DNA of 47,714 bases. It comes from Cellulomonas sp. Its GTDB lineage: Bacteria; Actinomycetota; Actinomycetes; Actinomycetales; Cellulomonadaceae. Below, piece after piece: positions 17,599 through 24,076 of this stretch; the stretch's first letter is position 1; every line of letters starts with the position of its first letter. Under the pieces are notes generated by a model. It was not told where the DNA came from and searched no databases. It saw only the letters and a list, made by a program, of their open reading frames with translations. A program made the position numbers and the translations under genes. The DNA lies in assembly GCF_015234515.1 (NCBI RefSeq), contig NZ_JADGMY010000007.1, positions 1 through 47,714 of the forward strand, written 5' to 3'.

Positions 17599-17615
17599 CC
17601 GGGGGGCCTCCCCGG
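17599..17615 (-). terminator. short hairpin after map
   Basis: CCGGGG (17599-17604) and CCCCGG (17610-17615) form a 6-bp GC-only stem, 6 nt beyond the map stop. It is a weak terminator candidate that would separate secY-adk-map from infA. Confidence 0.3.
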
Positions 17616-17621
17616 AGGGCG

Positions 17622-18455
17622 TCAGAGTGCCGCGACCTCGACACCGAGGGCGCGCAGCCGCGCCGCGCCGCCGTCGCGGGCCGTGAGCACGACGACGCCG
17701 TCCTCGAGGATCGCGACGGTGTGCTCCCAGTGCGCCGCCCTCGACCCGTCGTCGGTGACGACCGTCCAGTCGTCGGCCAGCGTGTGGTTCTCCTGCGAGC
17801 CGCGCACCAGCATCGGCTCGACGGCCACGCACAGGCCGGGACGCAGCTTGAGGCCGCGGTCGCGGGTGCGGAAGTTCGGGACGTCGGGCGGCTGGTGCAT
17901 CGCGGTGCCGATCCCGTGGCCGACGTAGTCCTCGACGATGCCGAACGGTGCGGCGGACGCCCGCGCGGCCGCGGCCTCGACGACGTCCTCGACGGCCTCC
18001 CCCACCACGGAGAGCCGGTCGCCCGTGGCGAGCGCCGCGATGCCGGCCCACATGGCGTCCTCGGTCGTGGCGGCGAGCTCCACGTCCGCGGGGTCCGCGG
18101 GGTCCAGGACGACCGTGAAGGCGGAGTCACCGTGCCAGCCGTCGACGACCGCACCGCAGTCCACCGAGACGACGTCGCCGGGCTGCAGCACGCGAGCGCC
18201 GGGGATCCCGTGGACGATCTCGTCGTTGACCGAGACGCACAGCGATGCGGGGTAGCCGTGGTACCCCAGGAACGACGGGGTGCCACCGCGTGACGTGATG
18301 ACGTCCTCGGCCACCGCGTCGAGCTGGGCGGTGGTCATGCCCGGCGCGAGCGCGTCACGCACGGCGTCGAGGGCGTCCGCGACGACCAGCCCTGCGCGCC
18401 GCATGACGGCGACCTGCTCCGGTGTCTTGTACTCGACGCGTTCACGCCCGAACAC
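17622..18455 (-). CDS. map: type I methionine aminopeptidase
   Basis: This metalloenzyme removes the initiator methionine from nascent proteins. It has 277 residues, and GTG 18455 has AGGGGGT about 5 nt upstream. The pita-bread fold motifs are present: HGIPG with the substrate His, VDCGAVVDGWHGDSAFT with two Asp ligands, YVGHGIGTAMHQPPDVPNF with the His ligand, and VEPML plus WEHTV with the Glu ligands. It follows adk by 10 bp, the classical secY-adk-map order, and acts alongside the peptide deformylase encoded elsewhere in the window. Confidence 0.97.
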   Translation of the reverse strand: MFGRERVEYKTPEQVAVMRRAGLVVADALDAVRDALAPGMTTAQLDAVAEDVITSRGGTPSFLGYHGYPASLCVSVNDEIVHGIPGARVLQPGDVVSVDCGAVVDGWHGDSAFTVVLDPADPADVELAATTEDAMWAGIAALATGDRLSVVGEAVEDVVEAAAARASAAPFGIVEDYVGHGIGTAMHQPPDVPNFRTRDRGLKLRPGLCVAVEPMLVRGSQENHTLADDWTVVTDDGSRAAHWEHTVAILEDGVVVLTARDGGAARLRALGVEVAAL

Positions 18456-18465
18456 GACTACCCCC

Positions 18466-19044
18466 TCAGGAGGCTGACGGGCTCAGCACGGCCATGAGCC
18501 GTGCCGTGACCTCGTCGACCTCGCCCAGGCCGTCGACCTGCACGAGCAGGCCACGGGCCGCGTAGACCCGCGAGATCGGCGCGGTCTGCTCGGCGTACAC
18601 GTCGAGCCGGTGCCGGACGACGTCCTCCGTGTCGTCCGCACGGCCCTCGATCTGCGCGCGCTTCGTCAGGCGGTCGACGACGACCTGCGGGTCGACCGTG
18701 AGCTCCACCGCGAGGTCGAGCTCGGTCCCCGCAGCGGCCAGGATCTCGTCGAGCGCTGCCACCTGGGCGACGTTGCGCGGGTACCCGTCCAGCAGGAACC
18801 CGTCGACCGCGTCGGCCTGCGCGAGCCGGTCCCGCACGAGCTCGTTCGTCAGCTCGTCGGGGACCAGCGCGCCGGACGCCGTGATGTCCTGCACGCGCCG
18901 GCCCAGCTCCGTGCCGTTCTTGATGTTCGAGCGGAAGATGTCGCCCGTCGAGATGGCCGGGACGCCCAGCCGCTCGGCCAGGCGGGCGGCCTGCGTTCCC
19001 TTGCCCGCACCGGGGGGGCCGAGCAGGACCAGACGTGAACTCAA
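18466..19044 (-). CDS. adk: adenylate kinase
   Basis: Adk interconverts ATP + AMP and 2 ADP. TTG 19044 was chosen as the start. It overlaps the secY stop as TTGA (4 nt) and yields MSSRLVLLGPPGAGKGTQAARL, with the P-loop at residues 9-17. The AMP-binding ISTGDIFRSNIKNGT and DGYPRNVAQ motifs follow. At 192 residues it is the short form with a reduced LID and no zinc cysteines. The longer frame upstream lies inside secY. Translational coupling to secY is likely. Confidence 0.96.
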   Translation of the reverse strand: MSSRLVLLGPPGAGKGTQAARLAERLGVPAISTGDIFRSNIKNGTELGRRVQDITASGALVPDELTNELVRDRLAQADAVDGFLLDGYPRNVAQVAALDEILAAAGTELDLAVELTVDPQVVVDRLTKRAQIEGRADDTEDVVRHRLDVYAEQTAPISRVYAARGLLVQVDGLGEVDEVTARLMAVLSPSAS

Positions 19045-20336
19045 CGCAAGAACCCTTCGTAGTGCCGCTGCTGCAGCTGGGACTCGATCTGCTTGACGGT
19101 CTCGAGGCCGACACCCACGACGATGAGGATCGACGCCCCACCGAACGGGATGTTGGCGCCCACGCCCAGCACGATGAACGCGATCATCGGGATGAGCGCG
19201 ACCAGTGCCAGGTAGATCGATCCCGGCGTGGTGATGCGGGTGATGACGTAGTCGAGGTACTCGGCCGTCGGTCGGCCGGCCCGGATGCCCGGGATGAACC
19301 CGCCGTACTTCTTCATGTTGTCCGCGACCTCGTCCGGGTTGAACGTGATCGCCGTGTAGAAGAAGCAGAAGAAGATGATCAGGACGATGTAGATCCCGAT
19401 GTGCAGGGGGGCGGCCGGGTCGGCGACGTTCACGCTGATCCACTGCACCCAGCCCGCGGTCGCGTCACCGAACTGCGCGATCAGCGTCGGCACCGCGAGC
19501 AGCGAGGACGCGAAGATCACGGGGATGACGCCGGCCATGTTGATCTTGATCGGGATGTAGGTGCTCGACCCGCCGTACATGCGGCGCCCGACCATGCGCT
19601 TCGCGTACTGCACCGGGATCCGGCGCTGCGACTGCTCGACGAAGACGACGAGGCCGATGATCAGCACCACGATGGCCAGCACCGCGACGAACTTGCCGGC
19701 ACCGTTGTTGCCACCGGCGATCGACCACAGCGCGCCGGGGAACGACGCGGCGATCGACGTGAAGATGAGCAGCGACATGCCGTTGCCGACACCGCGCTCG
19801 GTGATGAGCTCGCCGAACCACATGATCAGGCCGGTGCCCGCGGTCATGGTGATGACCATGATGAGGAGCGTCAGCGGCGTGTCGTCGGGGATGACCTCGA
19901 GCGTGCAGCCCTGGAACAGGTTGCCGCTGCGGGCGAACGTGATGATCGTCGTCGACTGCAGGATCGCCAGGCCGATGGTCAGGTACCGCGTGTACTGCGT
20001 GAGCTTCGCGGTGCCGGACTGCCCCTCCTTGTGGAGCTCCTCGAACTTGGGGATCACCACGCGCAGGAGCTGGACGATGATGCTCGCGGTGATGTAGGGC
20101 ATGATCCCCAGCGCGAACACCGACAGCTGGAGCAGGGCGCCACCGCTGAACAGGTTGACCAGTCCGAGCAGGTCGTTGTCCGCGGTCTGCGCGATGCAGG
20201 CCTGCACGTTGGGATAGCTCACACCGGGGGTCGGCAGGAACGACCCGACACGGAAGAGCACCATCATCCCGATGGTGAAGAGCAGCTTGCGCCGCAGGTC
20301 GGGCGTTCTGAACGCCCGAGCGAATGCACTGAGCAC
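19041..20336 (-). CDS. secY: protein translocase subunit SecY
   Basis: SecY is the channel-forming subunit of the SecYEG translocon in the cytoplasmic membrane. The 431-residue protein begins MLSAFARAFRTPDLRRKLLFTIGMM and has about ten membrane spans. The plug region and family blocks such as GIMPYITASIIVQLL, GSTYIPIKIN-like SSTYIPIKINMAGVIPVIFASS, and the C-terminal FGGASILIVVGVGLETVKQIESQL are recognisable. GTG 20336 has AGGAGG upstream. Normally it follows rplO; here a surface-protein block of about 6 kb lies between them, its last gene ending 75 bp upstream with no clear terminator. SecY would export those very proteins. Confidence 0.98.
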   Translation of the reverse strand: MLSAFARAFRTPDLRRKLLFTIGMMVLFRVGSFLPTPGVSYPNVQACIAQTADNDLLGLVNLFSGGALLQLSVFALGIMPYITASIIVQLLRVVIPKFEELHKEGQSGTAKLTQYTRYLTIGLAILQSTTIITFARSGNLFQGCTLEVIPDDTPLTLLIMVITMTAGTGLIMWFGELITERGVGNGMSLLIFTSIAASFPGALWSIAGGNNGAGKFVAVLAIVVLIIGLVVFVEQSQRRIPVQYAKRMVGRRMYGGSSTYIPIKINMAGVIPVIFASSLLAVPTLIAQFGDATAGWVQWISVNVADPAAPLHIGIYIVLIIFFCFFYTAITFNPDEVADNMKKYGGFIPGIRAGRPTAEYLDYVITRITTPGSIYLALVALIPMIAFIVLGVGANIPFGGASILIVVGVGLETVKQIESQLQQRHYEGFLR

Positions 20337-20411
20337 CTGTCGTCCTCCTGCTGTGTGGGCCGTCCTCCGACCCCGTCGCCGTCGATGAGCGGGACGGACC
20401 GCCGGTAGAGA

Positions 20412-21218
20412 CTACCCCGCGGACGGCCTGGTGCCGGACCCGATCGAGTGGTGGACGTCGCGGCGACGCCGCGCGACCCCCAGCAGGAGCGACCCGGCGC
20501 CGATCCCCACGACCGCGACGAGCGCCGCCCGCAGCACGTCGACGCCGGTGACCGCGAGCGCCCCGCTGCCTGTGCGAGCCCCGCCGACCGCCGTCGACGG
20601 CGCGCCGGCGCCCCCCGCCACCGTCGACGCCGAGGGGACGGCCGTCGGACCGGGGGCGGGTGTCGACGTGGGTCCGGGCGGAGCCGTGTCGCCCGAGATC
20701 TGGAAGCGGACGACGAACGACGCCGCGCGCTCCCCCACGGCGGCCCCGTTGCCGGAGGTGGCGGCGAGCGGCAGCCCGTACCCGACCTCGACCCGCGTGG
20801 ACGCGCCCCGCGGCAGGTGCGCCTGCGCGATGAGCGTGTCACCCGCGACGTCCAGGGCGCGGAAGGAGGCGCCGTCCGACTGCGACACGGTGGTCCAGTC
20901 CAGGCGCAGGTCGTCGTAGAACCCGTCCCCGGCGCCCGGGTCCGCCTCGAGCAGGTCGACCTGCGTCACCCAGGCACGCAGCGTGCCACCCGTGGGCCCG
21001 TCGTTGCGGACGGTCACCGCACGCCGGGCCCGGTCACCGGGCACCGCCACGGGCAGGCCGACGAACGACAGCTCCGCGCTCGCCTGCGTGGACCCGTCCC
21101 AGGCGAGCGACAGCGTGGGCCCGTCCCAGGCGACGTCGACGGCCGCGGCGGGGACGGCCGGTGCGACGGTCATCAGCAGCGCGGCCGTCGCGACCGCGGC
21201 GAGCCGCGCGCGCCTCAC
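20412..21218 (-). CDS. secreted protein with C-terminal LAxTG-type sortase signal
   Basis: This is a predicted cell-wall-anchored protein of 268 residues and unknown function. GTG 21218 overlaps the previous stop (GTGA), and a classical signal peptide follows (LAAVATAALLMTVAPAVPAAA). The extracellular part (about 28-175) looks beta-rich. A Pro/Thr/Ala-rich stalk (about 176-218) leads to LAVTG at 221-225, a hydrophobic span (229-248) and RRRR (250-253). This is the layout of a sortase substrate with the LAxTG motif used by class E sortases of actinobacteria. The 15 residues after the Arg cluster are longer than usual. No sortase is in the window. It closes the SipW-linked operon. Confidence 0.75.
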   Translation of the reverse strand: MRRARLAAVATAALLMTVAPAVPAAAVDVAWDGPTLSLAWDGSTQASAELSFVGLPVAVPGDRARRAVTVRNDGPTGGTLRAWVTQVDLLEADPGAGDGFYDDLRLDWTTVSQSDGASFRALDVAGDTLIAQAHLPRGASTRVEVGYGLPLAATSGNGAAVGERAASFVVRFQISGDTAPPGPTSTPAPGPTAVPSASTVAGGAGAPSTAVGGARTGSGALAVTGVDVLRAALVAVVGIGAGSLLLGVARRRRDVHHSIGSGTRPSAG

Positions 21219-21958
21219 GGCGCGCCGCCCGGCCGGGACGTGGAGAAGGTGAAGGTGAGTCGGTGCGTGGGCTCGGCGGACGGGACCAGCGTCTGGCGCG
21301 CCGTGGCGGTCCAGGAGTCCGTGGCGGTCAGCGGCGCCGGCGCGCCCGGGCCGGGGATGACGGGCGTGCCCGTGACCGTCGCCGTGTTGGTGTGGCTGCC
21401 GGTGACGGGCACGAAGCGCGCCACGAGGCACCAGTACTCGGAGACGAGGGTGGTGCTCGACGTGTACGCGGTCGTCCACGGCGTCGAGGACGTCGCCGCG
21501 GTGGCGGTCGTCGCGGTGGTGCAGGCGGCGGCCGAGGTGACCTTGTGCAGCGACCAGCGCGACGCGCCGAAGACGCCGCCCGTGATGCTCGGCGTCACCG
21601 TGTACGTCAGGCCGCGGTGCCCCTGCGCGAGGGAGTCGACCTGCACGGGGACCGCCACGGCCCCACCCGTCGACGCGTCGCCGTAGAGCGCGGCCGCCTG
21701 CGCAGGACCGAGCTCGAACGTGAGGGACTGCCGGTCGGCGGTCGCGTAGGTCGCGAGCGTGCCGGGCGTCGCGGGCGCACCGACGCCGAAGACCGTGACG
21801 CCCACCGGCATGCGCGCGGTGCCACTGACCTCGGCGCGCCACAGCGCGAGCGTGCTGCCCGTCCCGGCACCCACGAGGACGGCCACGAGCAGCACGGCGC
21901 CCGAGAGCAGCCACCCGTGCGGGCGGCGCCACGCGGCGCGCGTCGCGTCCTGGGTCAT
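21215..21958 (-). CDS. exported protein with SipW-type N-terminal motif
   Basis: This 247-residue putative exported protein is of unknown function. ATG 21958 overlaps the previous stop (ATGA). After a charged N-terminus a hydrophobic helix (about residues 16-35) ends in TGSTLALWRAE. The T-L-A-L-W motif at 36-40 matches the position of T-x-A-L-W in the two neighbouring SipW-type substrates. The rest is Thr/Ala/Ser-rich and beta-prone, with two widely spaced Cys (AACTT and YWCLV) that could pair. No C-terminal anchor is visible. Whether the motif is cleaved or kept as a membrane anchor cannot be told. Confidence 0.7.
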   Translation of the reverse strand: MTQDATRAAWRRPHGWLLSGAVLLVAVLVGAGTGSTLALWRAEVSGTARMPVGVTVFGVGAPATPGTLATYATADRQSLTFELGPAQAAALYGDASTGGAVAVPVQVDSLAQGHRGLTYTVTPSITGGVFGASRWSLHKVTSAAACTTATTATAATSSTPWTTAYTSSTTLVSEYWCLVARFVPVTGSHTNTATVTGTPVIPGPGAPAPLTATDSWTATARQTLVPSAEPTHRLTFTFSTSRPGGAP

Positions 21959-22593
21959 GAGAAGCCCTCTCCCTGACGCACCTGGGCCAGCTCCACGACC
22001 ACCGTGCCCAGCGCGGTCACGGGTGCAGAGCCGACCGCGGTGGGAGCGACGACGACCGACGACGTGCCGGTGTACGCGAGGGTGACGGTCACCGACCAGG
22101 GCGTCGTGCCCCACGCCGCGACCTCCGCGGGCGTGATGTTGTCGGTGCCGGCGGGGACCGTGACGGGCGAGCCGACCGCCCGGGGTGCCGACGACGTGCC
22201 GTCGGGCATGGTCACGACGTACGTGGCGGTGACCCGACCGGCGGGCACGAGGTTCGGGGGGCTCGCCCAGCGCACGTTGACGTGCGCGGCCAGGTTGTCA
22301 CCCGTGAGCACCGTACGGAACCGCTGGCGCAGCGTGAACGTGTCGCCGGGCGTCGCGAGGTGGTTCGCCGTCATCTGGTCGCCCTGCATCGCGAACGAGT
22401 GGGCGGGCGTGACGCCCGGGCTCGTCTCCGTCCAGGTCGGGGTGCCGACGAGCTCGAGCGCCAGGTTGCCCGAGCGGACGACCGGCATCGCGAGCGAGGC
22501 GTCCTCGCCCCACAGCGCATACGTGATCCCGGCCGTCGCACCCGCCACGACCAGGGCGGACGCCACCAGCGACAGCGTGCGGCGCGCCCTCAT
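21955..22593 (-). CDS. SipW-dependent-type (alternate signal) exported protein
   Basis: This 212-residue protein begins with a short Arg cluster, a hydrophobic core and GATAGITYALWGEDAS. T-Y-A-L-W lies at residues 24-28. This is the hallmark of TasA/camelysin-like proteins annotated as having a SipW-dependent or alternate-type signal peptide. The mature part is beta-rich, with the family-like segments SGNLALELVG, PGDTFTLRQRF and LTGDNLAAHVNV. It ends ELAQVRQGEGFS, closely resembling the end of the other alternate-signal protein at 23335-23967. ATG 22593 overlaps the signal peptidase stop (ATGA). It is a likely fibre subunit or minor component. Confidence 0.82.
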   Translation of the reverse strand: MRARRTLSLVASALVVAGATAGITYALWGEDASLAMPVVRSGNLALELVGTPTWTETSPGVTPAHSFAMQGDQMTANHLATPGDTFTLRQRFRTVLTGDNLAAHVNVRWASPPNLVPAGRVTATYVVTMPDGTSSAPRAVGSPVTVPAGTDNITPAEVAAWGTTPWSVTVTLAYTGTSSVVVAPTAVGSAPVTALGTVVVELAQVRQGEGFS

Positions 22594-23249
22594 CGGCCGT
22601 GCTCCGCAGGCGGTGCGGCCACGGGTGCGGCGGCGGGTGCGGCGGTGGGTGCGGCGGCGGGTGCGGCCTGGGGAGGCGCGCCGGCGTCCGCCGCGGAGGC
22701 CTGCGACGTGCCGTCCGCCCGGCGCCGCTCCGGGCGCAGGACCATGACGGCGCCGTAGCCGAGCAGCGCCACGGCGACGCCGACCACCAGCAGCCCGCGC
22801 TGCTGCCCCAGGTAGAGGGACACGTAGCCGACCCACGGCACGTGGTACACGGCCTCGGCCTTGATCTGCGCGGGCAGCAGCGGGGCGTCGTCGGCGCTGT
22901 TGGCGTCACCGCGCGTGACGAACATCGTGCCCTCGGCCGTGAAGACCTTCCCGACCACGCGGTGCGTGATGAGCGTCGGGTCGTCGGAGACCGGCTGGAA
23001 CGTCACGACGTCGCCGACCCGGACCTCGGCCGGCGCGTCCTTCACGCCACGCACGACCACCACGTCGCCGGGGTCGTACGTCGGCACCATCGAGCCGGTG
23101 AGCACCGTGAGCGCCGCACCGTCGAGGGCCTTGGGAACCACGGCGAGCGCCACCGCGGCGGCGAGGAGCACGAGCAGCGCGAAGGTCGCCAGCGCGGAGA
23201 CGAGACCGGAGAACCAGCTGTCGCGCTGGGCGGCGGGCGTGGTGCTCAC
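22590..23249 (-). CDS. sipW: signal peptidase I, SipW/ER type
   Basis: This membrane-bound signal peptidase has 219 residues. A first membrane helix spans about residues 17-37. The nucleophile is Ser53 in TGSMVPTYDPGD, and the second catalytic residue is His96 in ITHRVVG. That Ser-His pair marks the archaeal/ER/SipW subtype rather than the Ser-Lys LepB type. VTRGDANSADD (111-121) supplies the conserved Asp. A second helix (152-170) and an Ala/Pro-rich tail of about 45 residues follow. GTG 23249 has GAGGAGG upstream. Its place between genes for alternate-signal proteins indicates it is their dedicated peptidase. The sipW name is by function class. Confidence 0.9.
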   Translation of the reverse strand: MSTTPAAQRDSWFSGLVSALATFALLVLLAAAVALAVVPKALDGAALTVLTGSMVPTYDPGDVVVVRGVKDAPAEVRVGDVVTFQPVSDDPTLITHRVVGKVFTAEGTMFVTRGDANSADDAPLLPAQIKAEAVYHVPWVGYVSLYLGQQRGLLVVGVAVALLGYGAVMVLRPERRRADGTSQASAADAGAPPQAAPAAAPTAAPAAAPVAAPPAEHGR

Positions 23250-23334
23250 GGGGTCCTCCTCGGGTGGTCGACGTCGCGGGGTCGCGTGGGGCGGGGTCGG
23301 GCAGGACGGGCCGTGGGCCCGCCCTGCCCGGAGG

Positions 23335-23967
23335 TCAGGACGAGAAGCCCGCGCCCGTGCGGACCTGCGTCAGCGACACGCCCACGTTGCCCAGCGCGGT
23401 CGACGCGGTGACGTTGTTGCGGGCCTGGCCGGCACCCGTGTCCGTGAAGGTCGCCGTGACGACCACCGTGAGGGTCGTCGTGCCGTCCGCCCCCACGACG
23501 ATCGTGCTCGGCGCGGAAGCCTCCTGGCTCGTCGCGTTGGCGGCGAAGCGGAGCGTGGCCGGTGCGCCGTAAGCGCCGGATGCCACGGGCGTGGTGGTGT
23601 CGCCCTCGGCGAACACCTCGTAACCGAGGACCAGGCCGTTGAGGGCGGAGGGTGCGACCGACGCGAGGTCGAGCCGGGCCGCCAGGTTGTCGCCCACGAG
23701 CGTGACGTCGACCGTCTGCGTGCCCTTGGCGACGTCACCGGGCACCATGCGCCAGGTCGCGAGGTCGATCGTGTGGCCCGCGTCCCCCCGGGGTGCCGAC
23801 GCGTCGGTCCACGAGAGCGCCGCGTCCGCCACGACGTTCAGGTCGCCGTTGACGATCGTGCCGCCGGCGATCGAGTCCTGGGCGCTCCAGAGCGCGAACG
23901 TCGAACCACCGGTGAGCAGTGCGATACCGGCGACGCCGGCGATGATGCCCTTGGTCTTGCTCTTCAT
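23335..23967 (-). CDS. alternate-type signal peptide protein (TasA/camelysin-like)
   Basis: This 210-residue exported protein is probably the main SipW substrate. MKSKTKGIIAGVAGIALLTGG leads to STFALW at residues 22-27, the alternate-signal motif, and IVNGDLNVVADA follows as in TasA-like proteins. PGDVAKGTQTVDVTLVGDNLAARL parallels the GDNLAA segment of the protein at 21955-22593. Both end in a TQVR/AQVR...GFS segment. It is rich in Thr, Val and Ala with no cysteine, fitting a beta-sandwich fibre subunit. ATG 23967 has AAAGG upstream. It is preceded by the CshA-like gene (109-bp gap) and followed by sipW (85-bp gap). Confidence 0.85.
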   Translation of the reverse strand: MKSKTKGIIAGVAGIALLTGGSTFALWSAQDSIAGGTIVNGDLNVVADAALSWTDASAPRGDAGHTIDLATWRMVPGDVAKGTQTVDVTLVGDNLAARLDLASVAPSALNGLVLGYEVFAEGDTTTPVASGAYGAPATLRFAANATSQEASAPSTIVVGADGTTTLTVVVTATFTDTGAGQARNNVTASTALGNVGVSLTQVRTGAGFSS

Positions 23968-24076
23968 GGTCGTGCCTTTCTGAGGGTGGTCGCCCGGAGG
24001 GCGGAGCAGCGCGTCCGGGCGGGCGTCTGCGGGTTCCTGGGTGGGACGGGTGGGGCTGCGGACCGTGGTCCGTGCA

